64,000 bases of DNA from Piscinibacter aquaticus (GCA_007994965.1 VOPW01000001.1:1860001-1924000), one strand, 5' to 3'. Positions 1 to 12,335 are shown, counted from the first letter of the stretch. The notes: generated from the sequence alone by a model not told the origin. Made by a program: numbers and translations.

Positions 1-674
1 GCCGCCCGCCAACCCCGCGGCTGCGCCGTCCTGGGACGAAGCGCTCGTCTTCCTGCCCCGGCACGTCGACGCCCACGCGCGTGTCGGCTCTGGCCACTCA
101 GGCGCCGGCGCCTGTCGTGATCGCGCTGCACGGCTGCACCGGCCTGTCGAGCCTGCCGAATATCGGTCCCGGCTTGGCTGCGCTGGGTTACGTCGTGATC
201 ATGCCGGACAGCCTCGCGCGTGCCGACCGCGCCGGTCGCTTCACCTGCACGGGAACCAGCGTCGGGACCGGCAACCTCGACATCTACGACAAGCGCGTCG
301 AGGAGGCCGACTACGCGATCGAACAGGTGCAGGGCAAGCCGTGGTACGACGGGCGCCACCTGCTGCTGCTCGGTCACAGTGAAGGCGGGTATGCCGTGGC
401 GAGGAAGGCCTACGCGCGCATCTCGGCGGCCGCCATCTCGGGATACTGGTGCACCCTCGGCCTTCCAGTGGCTCAGGTGGCACCGACGCTGACCGTCAAC
501 TACGACCAGGATCCGTTCTACGTCAATGTTCCTGGTGTCGGCGCTCCCAGTTGCTCGGGCGGTCCTGCCGGTTCGCGGCACGTGGTCCTGACTGGAGCCT
601 TTCACACGGCTTTCGAACTCGAGCCCGGCCGCAGCGACCTGCACGATTTCGCGCGCGCACAGGCCGCTCGCTGA
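1..674 (+). CDS. Dienelactone-hydrolase-like alpha/beta hydrolase, 5' end outside window
   Basis: This is the C-terminal part of an alpha/beta hydrolase related to dienelactone hydrolase. Visible marks are the oxyanion-loop stretch VVIALHGCTG, the nucleophile elbow GHSEGG at about 375-395, and a late His in GAFHTAFE that fits the catalytic His. Coding sense continues upstream to base 1 (SWDEALVFLPRHVD in frame 2), so the gene enters from the left edge. The frame changes once near 80-110, which looks like a single-base sequence error. The GTG at 81 is therefore unlikely to be the real start. The gene converges on the large minus-strand operon with only 16 bp between stops, and I see no terminator hairpin in that gap. 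Cysteines in CTGTS, WCT and CSGG may form disulfides, which would suit an exported enzyme. Substrate unknown; probably not part of the biosynthetic cluster because of its orientation. Confidence 0.75.
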   Translation, partial: RPPTPRLRRPGTKRSSSCPGTSTPTRVSALATQAPAPVVIALHGCTGLSSLPNIGPGLAALGYVVIMPDSLARADRAGRFTCTGTSVGTGNLDIYDKRVEEADYAIEQVQGKPWYDGRHLLLLGHSEGGYAVARKAYARISAAAISGYWCTLGLPVAQVAPTLTVNYDQDPFYVNVPGVGAPSCSGGPAGSRHVVLTGAFHTAFELEPGRSDLHDFARAQAAR

Positions 675-690
675 GCCTCGCCGGCGCGCC

Positions 691-1611
691 TCAGGCGAAA
701 GCCAGGTCGAGCACCTCGGCGCTGAGGCACGCGGCCAGCACAACGCCCGGGATCAGCTTCAAGTGCGCTTCCCGCACCCAGCTGCGCACCAGCGCCAGCA
801 GCTTGTCGCGCTGTGACTCGTCGCTGAAGGTGTGGTCCGCGCCGTGCAGGTAGGCGATGCGGCAGCGGCTCGAAAAATCGACGGCAGGCAGCGCATCACG
901 GAGCTGCTCGGCGTAGTTGTGCTGCGATGGCATCCCGTCGGTGAACACCGCCAGCAGTTCCCTGGAATCGGCCAGTGCCCGGCGATAGGCATCCTCGAGA
1001 TAGCGCCGCACCTCCGCGCTGCCGAGGTCGGGGCCACCCCGCCGGCTCCGTCGCGCCTCGGCGGCACCCGGGCGCGCCAGCACACGCTGCCACGCCGAAG
1101 CTTCGCCGGTGAAGACGCGCCGCCACAACTCCAGGTTGGTGACGCGCCGGATCCAGCGGCGCCAGCGGAATTTCGCAGTCGGAGGCACCGTCGGGTCCAT
1201 GATCACCGCGCCCACCACCCGAGGATCCCCACCGCTGTAGAGCACCGCATGGTCGGCGCCCGAACAGAGCCCCACGAGCACGAAGCTGCGACATCCCAGG
1301 TGTCCCTCGGCCCAGTCGAGAGCCTCGCGGATGTCTGCAAAGGCGGCCTCGAGTGGCGGCAGCGCGTCCGGGCGCATCTCGCTGTCACCGATGCCCGACA
1401 GATCGAACCGCAGAACCCGGCAGCCTTCAACAGCGATCTCGCGGGCGAGCAATACCCCGAGCCGGTTGGGCCCGACCCGATGGATGATTCCCGAGTTGAG
1501 GATCACGACCATGGGTCGCTGCTGTGGCGACTGAACCTGCGCCGGCTCCGTGACGATGCCGACCAGCCGCTGCTGCCCGCCGAAGGAGTGCGCGCGTTCG
1601 ATGGGCGTCAT
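691..1611 (-). CDS. Alpha/beta hydrolase with GLCSG nucleophile elbow (last gene of PKS-NRPS operon)
   Basis: Predicted 306-residue serine-hydrolase-fold protein. The usual G-x-S-x-G elbow reads G-L-C-S-G (VGLCSGADHA), so the nucleophile is Cys or displaced. A C-terminal GADHTFSDES supplies a plausible catalytic His. The strand-turn stretch LRFDLSGIGDSE is typical of the hydrolases found in pairs in exosortase loci (recalled family knowledge, not searched). I chose ATG 1611 because it overlaps the previous stop as ATGA, the coupling seen throughout this operon; an ATG at 1623 is the alternative. It is one of the few genes here with an unbroken frame. As neither NRPS carries a thioesterase domain, this protein and its neighbour are candidates for releasing or tailoring the finished chain. 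That role is inference. Confidence 0.8.
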   Translation of the reverse strand: MTPIERAHSFGGQQRLVGIVTEPAQVQSPQQRPMVVILNSGIIHRVGPNRLGVLLAREIAVEGCRVLRFDLSGIGDSEMRPDALPPLEAAFADIREALDWAEGHLGCRSFVLVGLCSGADHAVLYSGGDPRVVGAVIMDPTVPPTAKFRWRRWIRRVTNLELWRRVFTGEASAWQRVLARPGAAEARRSRRGGPDLGSAEVRRYLEDAYRRALADSRELLAVFTDGMPSQHNYAEQLRDALPAVDFSSRCRIAYLHGADHTFSDESQRDKLLALVRSWVREAHLKLIPGVVLAACLSAEVLDLAFA

Positions 1612-2392
1612 GCGCTGCACCATGCCGCGATGCGATCCAGGAGCCCGACCGGCACGGCCCCTGCCCCGCTGTCGTGCTGTTCAAGCCATGCCGGCTCGAG
1701 GTCGAGTTCCTCGCAGCTCGCTGCCGGCTCGGAGCGTTGGGCGAGCCGCTCTCGCAGGGCAGCCGAGGCGCCGTGCGTGGAGGTGATGACAAGGGTGCGG
1801 GCGGGGAGGTTCGGCACCGAGCCCAGCAGATCCACGCCCTTCATCTGCTCGAACATCGCCGGCGTGACCGGGAAGCCCAGCAGCTGCAAGCCGGGGCGCC
1901 CCTCCGGCCTCGGTCGTGGCGCTGGCCCGCCGGAGGTCGCCACGTCCAACGCCAGCAGTTCATCGACGAAAACCGCGCCATCGACGACCGGGTCCCAGAG
2001 CACCAGCGAATCGACCTGCCTGCGCCGACGTGCGCACACCCGCGCGGCGAGAGCAGCGCCAAGACGCAGGCCGACCAGACCCACGCGCTGCGCGCCGGTC
2101 ATGTCCATCAACTCCGCGAGCGCGGCTTCGATGTCCGACTCCCAACCGGGAAGGTCGGCGTCCGTCATGTCGCCGGAGGAATCTCCGGTGCCGTGGTAAT
2201 CGAATCGAAGCGTGTGGAATCCCGCCGCGCCCAGTCGCAAGGCCAGCTGACGCATCGAGCGATGTGCGCGGAGGTGCTCCTGGCCCCAGGGGGGCACAGC
2301 ACGATCGCCCGCGCACGTCTTGCGCTGGCGCTGGCCGGCGCATAGAGGCCGAACAGACGGCGCTGCGGGCTCCCGAAGTACAACGGCGTCAT
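1608..2392 (-). CDS. Alpha/beta hydrolase with GLRLG elbow, probable catalytic-serine loss
   Basis: The protein starts MTPLYFGSPQRRLFGLYAP, and its ATG overlaps the NRPS2 stop as ATGA. The frame breaks at 2289-2294: on the coding strand there are six C where seven restore CPPWGQEHLRAH, so one base is missing. After correction it has about 261 residues with a hydrolase core (FHTLRFDYHGTGDSSG) and an elbow reading G-L-R-L-G, with Arg where the nucleophilic Ser is expected. A C-terminal LEQHDSG may be the catalytic His region. An Arg elbow of this kind is, from memory, also seen in one member of the exosortase-associated hydrolase pair. It could be a non-hydrolytic partner of the downstream hydrolase, a structural release factor, or an acyl-binding protein. 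The role in the cluster is inferred only from operon position. Confidence 0.75.
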
Positions 2393-5300
2393 CGCCCGCC
2401 CCCGCCGGCGATCGCCTGCGAGCCGGTGGCCGCCAGCTGACGCAAGGTCTGGAAAAACAGCGTGCGGGGATCCATGCGCCAGCCCGTGCGCCGCTCGACC
2501 GCAGCAACCACCTTGAACGACAGCAGCGAGTGCCCTCCGAGTTCGAAGAAGTTGTCTTCTGCCCCCACCTGCTCGAGCTTCAGCACCTCGCACCAGATCG
2601 CGGCCAGCACCTGCTCCAGCCCCGGGGCGGGCGGCACGTGGTTGCGCCCCGCCATGCGCTCGGCGTCGGCAAATGGATCCGGCAGCGCAGCACGGTCGAC
2701 CTTGCCGTTCGGCGTGAGCGGCATGGTTGGCACCGACACCACGATCGCCGGGATCATGTAGTCGGGCAGGCTGCGGCGCAGATGGCGACGCACGTCGCTC
2801 GCGGTCAGATCCTGGCCGGCAGCCAGGACCCGGTACGCGACGAGGCGCGTGTCGGCGCTGCCGGCGTCGCGGGCCATGACCAGCGCCTGCTTCACTGCCG
2901 GGTGATGAGCGAGTTCCGCCTCGATCTCGCCGAGCTCGATGCGGAAGCCGCGAACCTTCACCGGTGGTCCAGCCGCCCCAGATGGTGGAGTTGCCCCGCG
3001 TCGTCCCAGCGCGCCAGATCACCCGTGCGGTACAGCCGCTCCGCGGCGCCCGGACCGGCCAGGCCGGTTCGAAAGCGTTCAGCGGTCAACTCCGGCCGGC
3101 GGTGGTACCCGAGCGCGAGGCCGTCGCCTCCGATCCACAACTCGCCAGGCACGCCCGGCGGCTGAAGCTCGCCTTCGGCCGACAGCACGTAGACGCGCGT
3201 GTTGGCGATCGGCCGGCCGATGGTGACGGCAGCCGGGGCCGGGAGCACGCGCGCGATCGTCGACCAGACGGTCGTCTCGGTGGGGCCGTAAAGGTTCCAG
3301 AGCTCGCGCACGCGCGCGAGCAGCGCGTCGGCCAGATCGCGGGGCAGCCCCTCGCCGCCGCAGAAGGCACGCAAGGGTCGCGCCGGCTGCCACTGCGCCT
3401 CGAGCAGCAGCCGCCAGGTGGCAGGCGTCGCCTGCAGCACGGTGGCCTCGCAGCGTGCCAGCGCGTCGGCGAGTTCGTAGCCATCGCCTGCCGTCTCGCG
3501 CGACAGCAGCTCGATGCGCGCGCCCACCGTCAGGGGCAGAAGCAGCTCGAGGGCGGCGATGTCGAACGACACCGTGGTGATGGCAGCGACCACGTCTGCG
3601 GCCGACAGGCCGGGTTCCCTCTGCATCGAGCGAAGAAAGTTCGCCAGCGCGCGGTGTGGCACGGCCACACCCTTGGGTCGGCCGGTCGATCCCGACGTGT
3701 AGATCACGTAGGCGGCATCCTGCGCCGTCACGCCAGGCTCGAGCGGCTGGTCCACCAGCCCCGCCGGCGTGGCCTGCTCGGCGTCGAGGTCGAGCACCGC
3801 CACGCCTTCCGGCAACTCGAAGTCGCCGGCGGTCTGCCGGGTGGCCAGCAGCACGACCGCACCGCTGTCCTCCAGCATGTAGCCCAGCCTCTCGGCCGGG
3901 AACGCGGGGTCCAGCGGCACGTAGGCGCCGCCGGCGGCCAGCACCGCCAGCAGGGCCACCACGAGCCGCGGCTCGCGCTCGATGCAGATGCCGACCAGCT
4001 TGCCCGGGCCGACCCCCGCGCCCGGAGCCGACGCGCCAGTGCGCCGACCGGCTGCTCAGCTCACCGTAGCTCAGCGCCCGGTCCTCGAAGGACAGCGCCA
4101 CGGCGTCGGGGCGGCTGCGCGCGGCGCGGTCGAAGAGCTCGGGCACCAGGGCCTCGTCGTGCCACGCCACGGCGGTGTGGTTCCAGTCGCGCAGCACGCA
4201 CTGGCGCTCGCCCTCCGTCAGCAACGGAAGCACGCCCAAGGGTGTGTCGGGTGCCGCCGCGATGCCGTGCAGCAGCACCTCGAAGCGCTCGGCCAGCCGG
4301 CGGATGTCGCGCTCGTCGAACAGGTCGGTGTTGTACTCGAGCGCGAACTCCAGGTGGCCGGCGCCCTCGCGGAACGTGGCGCTGAGGTCGAAGCGCGCCG
4401 CGCTGCTGGCGCGCTGCCCGGGAACAGTGACTTCGAGCCCTTGCAGCACCGGGACGACCTCGGCGGCGTGCTGGAGGGCGAACATCACCTGGAAGAAGGG
4501 GTTGCGGCTGGCATCCCTTTCGGGGCGCAGTTCCTCGACCAGCTTGTCGAACGGCAGCGCACGGTGCCGTTCGGCGTCGAGCACGGTGGCCTTGACCTGC
4601 TGCACCAGCGCCGAGAAGGCCGGATTGCCGGACAGGTCCGACCGCAGCACCAGGGTGTTGGCGAAGAAACCGATCAGCCCCTCGGTCGCGAGTCGGTTGC
4701 GGTTGGCCACCGGCGTACCGACGAGGACGTCAGCCCGGCCGCTGTGGCGGAACAGCAGCGTCTGGAACGCCGCCAGCAGCAGCATGAAGAGCGTGGCCTG
4801 CGCTGCATCCGCACGCGCTTGCAGCTGCGCGGCCAGCGCAGGCGGCAGGCGGTGGCGCAGCTCGGCACCGGCGAAGGTCTGCAGCGGCGGCCGAGGCCGG
4901 GCAAACGGCAGCTCCAGCACGGCGCGCGGCGGCGCGAGCCGGCCGCGCCAGTACGCCAGTTCTCCCTCGAGCCGCTCGCCCTGCAGTTCACGGCGCTCCC
5001 AGCGCGCGAAGTCGCTGTACTGCAGCGGAAGTTCGGCCAGCGGGGATTGGCTGCCCGCACGGCACGCTGCATAGAGCACGCCCAGCTCGCGCAGGAAGAC
5101 GCCCATCGACCAGCCGTCGGAGACGATGTGGTGCGTGACGGCGAGCATCATGTGCTCGTCCTGCGCGAGTCGCACGAGTTGCACGCGCAGCAGCGGGCCG
5201 GTGGCAAGGTCGAACGGCCGGCCCGCTTCCTCTCGGGCGATGCGTTCCAGGCTCGCAGCCTGCTCCGCCGCATCCAGACCGGAGAGATCGAGCACGGGCA

Positions 5301-5732
5301 ACGGAAGGCGCCCGCCGCGTCCACCACCTGCACGGGCTCGTCGGCCTCGACTTCGAAGTGGGTCCGCAGCACGGCGTGCCGTCGCACGATCTCGCCGAAG
5401 GCGTGGCGCAGGGCCTCGGCGTCCAGGTGGCCCTGCAGTCGAATGGCGCCGCTCAGGTGGTACGCCGCCGATGCACCGTTCAGCCGGTCGAGCATCCACA
5501 TGCGGCGCTGCGCGAATGACAGCGGGGCCCGCCAGCCGGCCTCGCGCGACCACGCCGCGCCCTGCGCTTCGGCGGCCAGCAACGACAACAGTGCGGGCTT
5601 GTGCTCGGCCAGTGCCTCGCGCAACGCGGGCGTGACAAGCCCCGTGGGGGCGTTCAGCTTCAGCTGGCCACCATCGGCGGCGATCGTCGCGTCGTTGAGG
5701 CGAAGATGGGTCAGCAGCTCAGCGGGAGTCAT
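2389..5732 (-). CDS. NRPS2: TubC docking-C-A-PCP, terminal module without thioesterase
   Basis: One-module nonribosomal peptide synthetase. Residues 1-50 (MTPAELLTHLRLNDATIAAD onward) form a TubC-type N-terminal docking domain. The condensation domain has an intact HHIVSDG near 5125. The adenylation domain has YTSGSTGRPKG near 3695 and core A10 NGKVDR. The carrier domain has LGGHSLL near 2530 (phosphopantetheine Ser). Read against the PheA positions, the specificity residues are D-I-L-Q-F-G-L-V-W-K, close to glycine codes (Gly predicted, moderate certainty). The protein stops about 40 residues after the carrier Ser, with no TE, reductase or terminal C domain. ATG 5732 lies 2 bp after the NRPS1 stop. 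Frame breaks near 5315, 4045 and 2960 are read as sequence errors. It should add the last residue and hand the chain to a free-standing release enzyme. Confidence 0.9.
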
Positions 5733-5734
5733 GT

Positions 5735-8700
5735 TCAGATGGAGATGTCTTCACGTTCGATGATGCCCTTGTCCCCGCTGCCGACCGCGGCGTCGACCGC
5801 ACGCGCGAGCCCTGCCACGGTGGGCGCCTGGAAGAAGCTGCGCAGCCCCAGCACGACGCCGAGGCGCGCGCACGCGCGTCAGCACGCGCGTGGCCATCAG
5901 CGAATGGCCTCCAAGCGCGAAGAAGTCGTCGTCGGCTCCGAAGGACGCATGGCCCAGCACTTCGGCCCAGATGGCGGCGACGGCCTGCTGCGTGGGGCCG
6001 CTCGGCGCCGTGCGAGTCCGGCCCGCGGGGGCGGCGGGAACCGGCAAGGCTCGGCGGTCGAGCTTGCCGTTGGGTGTGACCGGCAGGCGCTCGAGCACGA
6101 CGAACTGCGCAGGCAGCATGTAGTCGGGCAGCCAGCCGCGCAGCCGGTCGCGCCAATCGGGCGTCTCGCCCTCATCCATCGGCTCGCGCGGCACCGGGTA
6201 GGCCACCAGCCGGGGCTCGGTCGCACCATCGGCGAGGAGCACCACGGCCGCGTCGCGCAACTCCGGCAGGCGGCGCAGCGCTGCCTCGATCTCGCCAGTC
6301 TCGATGCGGTAACCGCGCAGCTTCACTGGCCATCACGGCGGCCGGCATGATCGACCTCGCCATCGGGCCGATAGCGGCCGAGGTCGCCGGTCCGGTACAT
6401 GCGGTCGCGAGCATCGCAGGGCTGCGGAGCCGGCACGAAGCGCCGGCCGGTCTCCGCAGCATCGTGCAGGTAGCCGCGTGCGAGGTACGGCGTCCGGACG
6501 TGGATCTCGCCCAGTTCGCCGATGCCCGCGAGCTGCCCCGACTCGTTCAGCACCAGCAGCTGCACATCGTCGATGCCTCGCCCGATCGGCACGGGCAGCG
6601 CATCCGCGGCCAGCGATGGCGCGACCGCATGCCAGCCCATGGCCTGCGGCGTCTCCGTCGCGCCGTAGTAGTTGACCCACTGCGCCGCCGGGGCCAGCCT
6701 GCGCAAGGTGTCCACGGTCACCGCTCGCAGGGCTTCACCGCCGCAGAACACATGCCGCAGCGCCGGCAGCACGGTGGGCGGAGAGTCCGTCTCGCGCGCG
6801 GCGATGAGTTCGGCCATGGCCGGCGTGAGGTGGGAGACGGTGATGCCCGCGCCGGACATCCAGGTCGCCGGGTAGCCAGGATCGCCCATGCGCCCGGACT
6901 CGGGCATCCAGCAGCTCGCGCCCAGCCACAGTGCGCCGAGCACGTCGCGCAGCAGCGGATCGTGACCCAGGCCGGACAGCACGCTGAATCGATCTCCGGG
7001 CTGCAGGCTCCACTGGCGGCCGTGCCACTCGAAGAAGTGCGTCAGCGGCGAGTGCGTGCCGGCGATGGCCTTCGGCTCGCCCGTGGAGCCCGACGTGAAC
7101 GCCACATAGGCGAGGTCTACAGCCGCCACGGCGCGGTCCGGCGGCTGAGCGCTGCACTCGCGCCATGCCGCCTGCGGCGAGCCGCGCACTGCCCGCCAGT
7201 CCGCGCTCGCCACGATCGGCAACTCGCGCAGGGCCGCTTCGAGGGCCGGGGGCAGGCCGCCGCCGGTGTCCAGCCGCAGCCGGGCGCGCGGTCGGGCCTG
7301 CAGCAGGCACTGCGCCGAACGCGCCGCCGGATGCGCCGGGTCGAGCAGCATGAACGCCGCGCCGGCCTTGAGCACCCCCAGCATCGCCCAGGCGAGGCCG
7401 GCATTGCGCTCGGCGTGGACGGCCACGATGTCGTCGCGCCCGATGCCCGCATCCGCGAGATGGCGTGCCAGCTGGTTGCTGAGCCGATCGAGCTCGCCGC
7501 GGCTGAGTTTCCCGAGGCATCGACCACGGCCGGCACATCGGGTGCTGCCGCGGCATGCCGGCCGATGCGGGCATGCACCGGCTCCATGGGGGCGGCCCGC
7601 ATGGGCCGTGCGGGTCGGGCAAGCGCCGTGCGGCGAGCTCGGTCCGCAGGGATACCTGCATCAGCGGACGGCGTGGGACCTCCGCGACGGCCTCCAGCAT
7701 CTGAACGTACTGCCCGAGCAGATCGTCGATCCGGTCGGCATCGAACAGCGTCGAGTTGTAGACGAGCGCGAGCGCGATGCCGGACGGATCGTCGCGCAGG
7801 TAGAGCGTGAGATCGAACTTGCTCTGAACGGCGCCGAGGTCTGCCGGGTGGATGGGCGCCGCCTCCAGGCCGTCGAAGCGGACCGGCTCGTCGGTGCCGA
7901 AGTTCTGCATGTTGACCATGACCTGGAACAGCGGCGTACGGCTTGGATCTCGCCCCGCTCCCAACTCGGCCACCAGGGTGTCGAACGGCACGTCCTGGTG
8001 CGCGTAGGCCTCGTGGAAGCCACTGCGCACTGGCGAAGCAGCCCGGCGAAATCAAGCCCGGGCGTCAGCCGCGTTCGCAGCACCACGGTGTTGATGAAAA
8101 CACCCGCCAGGCCCTGCAGCTCTTCGCGATCGCGTCCCGCCATCGGCAGTCCGACACACAGGTCGTCCTGTCCTGCCCGGCGCGCCAGCACCGACTTGAA
8201 GGCGGCCAGAAGCACCATGAAGAGCGTGGCGCCTTCTGCGCGGCCGAGGACGCCGAGCCTCTCGCGCAGCGCCGGCGCCAGCGTGCGTGAGCTCAGCGCG
8301 CCCTCGAAGCGCTGCAGAGCGGGCCGCGGGCGGTCGAGCGGCAGTTCGAGAGCCGGCGGTGCGCCGGCCAGCCTGGCGCGCCAGTACGCCAGCGATGCTT
8401 CCAGCGCGCCGCTGGCGACTTGGCGCCTCTGCCACGCTGCGTAGTCGGCGTACTGGATCGGCAGCGGCGCCGCCGAGGGCTGCCGCCCGGCGCGAAGCGC
8501 GTCGTAGAAGGCCGCCAGTTCGCGGGCCAGCAGGTCGGCGGCCCAGCCATCGGCAACAATGTGGTGCAAGGTGATCGACAGCCAGTGTCGGTCTGGGTCG
8601 GCGCTGAGCAGCACGAACCGGCACAGGGGCCCGCTGCCCAGGTCGAACGGTCGCATCGCAGCGGCGCGCAGCAACGCCAGTGCCGCTGCGTCGTCAAGCC

Positions 8701-11700
8701 TTGGGTCCTCCGGTGCGATGAGCGCCAACCCGGGCGCGTCGTCCTCGCGAACGATCTGTCGCAGTTCGCCATCGCACGACTCGAAACGGGTGCGCAGCGG
8801 CTCGTGGCGCCGCACGAGCGTCCACCGCACCTCGAAGCGCCTTCAGGTCGATCGGCCCTCGCAGGCGCCATCCGGCCGGTATGTGATACGTGCTGCTGTC
8901 CGGCTCGAGCTGTTCGAACAGCCACAGCCGCTCCTGCATCAGCGACACGGGCAGCGGCTGGTCGCGCGGCACACGAGGTATGGCCTGCGCGGCGTGGCGG
9001 CGCGTGTCGCCGGCGGCCAGCAGCTCGCTCATCTGCCGCACGGTCGGGCCCTGGAACATCGCCACCAGTGGCAGCTCTCGCTCGAACTCGCGCTGCAACG
9101 CGGCCTGCAGCCTCACCAGCAGCAGCGAGTGGCCGCCCAGCCCGAAGAAGTCGTCGTCCAACCCGACGCGGGCAAGCTGCAGCACCTGCCCCCACAACGC
9201 GGCCACCCGGGCCTGCGTCGGCGTCATCGGCTGCGCTGGCACCCCCGGATCCGCCGGCGCTGCCCGCGGCGGCACCGGCAGCGCCTTGCGATCGACCTTG
9301 CCGTTGGGGGTCAGCGGCAGCGCCTCGAGCGCGACGAACAGGTTCGGCACCATGTACTCGGGCAGCCGCAGCTGCAGCGTTGCCCGCATCGCGGCCGGTT
9401 CCGGCCGCTGCCCCGGCTCCGCCACCACGTAGGCCACGAGGCGCTGGTCGCCCGGCGCGTCCTCGCGCACCTGCACCACGTTGTCCTTGACGCCTTCATG
9501 CGCGGCCAGCACGGCCTCGATCTCGCCGAGCTCGATGCGGTAGCCGCGCAGCTTGACCTGATGATCACGCCGACCGACGTACTCCAGCGCACCGTCGGCA
9601 CGCCAGCGCACCACGTCGCCAGTGCGGTACACGCGCCGCACCCCGGTCTCGGGCAGCATGATGTCGACGAACTTCTGCGCGGTCAGGTCCTCGCGTCCGA
9701 GGTAGCCTCGTGCCAGGCCGTCGCCACCGATGCAGAGCTCGCCGCCCACCCCCACCGGCACCGGCTGGTTGCGCTCGTCGAGCACGTAGCACTGCGTGTT
9801 GGCGATCGGCCGGCCGATCGGGATGGCTCCCGATGCCTCGGTCACCCGCCACAGCGTGGACCAGATGGTGGTCTCGGTCGGGCCGTACATGTTCCACAGT
9901 TCCCCGCCCCGCCCGATCAGCCGCTCGGCCAGGTCGCGCGGCAGCGCCTCGCCACCACACAGCATCTTCAGCGCGGCGCGCCCTGTCCAGCCGCTGTCCA
10001 GCAGCAGCCGCCAGGTCGAGGGCGTGGCCTGCAGCAGGCTGGCCCGCTCCGCCTCCAGCAGCGCCGCGAGTGCCCGGCCGTCGAGTGCCGTCGCTCGCGA
10101 GGCCAGGACCACGGTGCCCCCGCAGGTCAACGGCCCGTGGATCTCCAGCCCGGCGATGTCGAAGGACAGCGTCGTCACCGAGACGAACCGGTCGCCCGGC
10201 CCGATGCCCGGCTCGCGCTGCATGCTGCACAGGAAGTTGACCACCGCGCGGTGCTCGAGCATCACCCCTTGGGCCGCCCCGTCGAGCCGGAGGTGTAGAT
10301 GACGTAGGCCAGATCCCCGGCCCCGCCCTGCACCGGCGGATCCTGCGCGGGCTGAGCCGCCAACTCCGCGGCATCGCGATCGAGGCACACCACCCGTGGC
10401 GAATCCGCCGCCAGCGTCGACGCCAGCCGCTCCTGCGTGAGCACCACTGCCAGACCGGCGTCGGCCATCATGTAGTCGATGCGGTCCTGCGGGAAGGCCG
10501 GGTCCAGCGGCACATAGGCCGCTCCCGCCTTGAGCACGCCCAGCACCGCCTCGACCATGCCGGTCGATCGCTCCAGCCACACCCCCACTCGCGCGCCGGG
10601 TCCTGCTCCCAACGATCGCAGATGGTGCGCCAGCCGGTTGGCCCGCGCATTCAGTTCTGCGTAGCTCAACGACTGCCCCTCGAACACCAGTGCCTGCGCC
10701 TGCGGGCGCAGCCGCACCTGCGCCTCGAACAGGGCGTGTACCGTCTGCTCCCGCGGATATCCGGCCTCGGTCCGGTTCCACGCCTGCACCAGTTGCCGGC
10801 GCTCGGGCCCGCTCAGCAGAGGAAGGTCTGCGATGCGCGCGCCCGGATCGTCGGCCACCGACTGCAGCAGCTGCTGGTAGTGGCCGGCCAGCCGATCGAT
10901 GGTCTGCGGATCGTAGAGGTCGGTGCTGTACTCGAAGTAGACGCGAAGTCCAACGTCCAGGTCGAAGACGTCGACGGAGAGATCGAAGCGAGCGACATCG
11001 ATAGGCAGCTCGATCTGCTCGCAGTGAAGGCCCGGCAGGTCGAAGCCGGTCAGGCGCAGGTTCTGCAGCACGAACAGGATCTGGAACAAGGGCGCATGGT
11101 CGAGCGCGCGGCGCGTCGACAGCGCATCGACCAGCATGTCGAACGGCATGTCCTGGTGGGCGTAGGCGCCGAGCGCGATCTCGCGGTTGCGGCCGATGAG
11201 CTCCCGGACCGTCGGGTTGCCCTCGAGGTTGCCGCGCAGCACGATGTTGTTGGCGAAGAAGCCGATCACCCGCCGGACCTCGCTGCGGCCTCGATTGGCG
11301 ATGACCGAACCGATCGGCAGGTCGGTCTCGCCGCCATGGCGATGCAGCAGCACCTGGAAGGCCGACAGCAGCACCATGAACAGCGTCGCGCCTTCTTCCC
11401 GCGCCAGGGTCTTGAGCGCGGCACTCAGCGGCGGCGGCAGCTGCAGCACGGTGCGCGCGCCCCGCGAGCTGCGGACGGCGGGCCGCGACCGGTCAGTCGG
11501 CAGCGTGACCGGTCGGGCAGCGCTGCGAGCTGCTGCGTCCAGTAGGCCCGGTCTTCCTCGAGCGCACCGTGCGCGAAGGTGGCCTGCTCCCAGTGGGCGT
11601 AGTCGATGTACTGCAGCGGCAGGTCCGGCAGCTCGGTGGCCGGGTCGCCGCAGTGCTGCGCATAGAGCACGGCGAAGTCTTCCAGCAGGATGCCCAGCGA

Positions 11701-12335
11701 CAGCCCGTCAGAGACGATGTGGTCGATCACGAAGACGAGGTCGTGGTGCTCCTCGTCCTTGCGGACAAGCAGGCACCTCAGCAGCGGCGCGGTGCCGATG
11801 TCCACCGGCTGGCGCGAGAATTCCACGGCGCGGTCGAAGGCCGCCCGCTCTCGCTGCAAACCCGGAAGATGGTGCAGGTCGACGATTTCCAGGGCCGGCT
11901 CGACGTGAGCCTCCACGGCACACCGAGGCGTGCCCTCGACCGACAGAAAGCGCGTGCGCAGTGCCTCGTGGCGCGCGATCAGGCTGGCCAGCGCCCGCTG
12001 CAGCGCCGGCCTGTCGAGCTGGCCGGTCATGCGCAGCGCCGAGACAACGTTGTACACGTGGCTTCCGGGATCCATCTGCTTGATGAACCACAGGCGCTGC
12101 TGGGTGTGCGACACCGGCATGTTGGCCTCGCGGGGCACGCGGACCATCGGCGGCGGAGCCCGGCGGGCCTGCGTCGCAAGATGGGCCTTGACCTCGTCGC
12201 GCCGCCGCCCGAGTTCCTCGCGCAGCGCTGGCGTCAACGCGCCCTCGGGCGCATTGACGGTCAGCCGCTCGCCGTCCAGCCTCAGCCGGATGTCGAGCCG
12301 ACGCAACCGCTCGAGCAGTTCTGCCGTCTCGCTGG

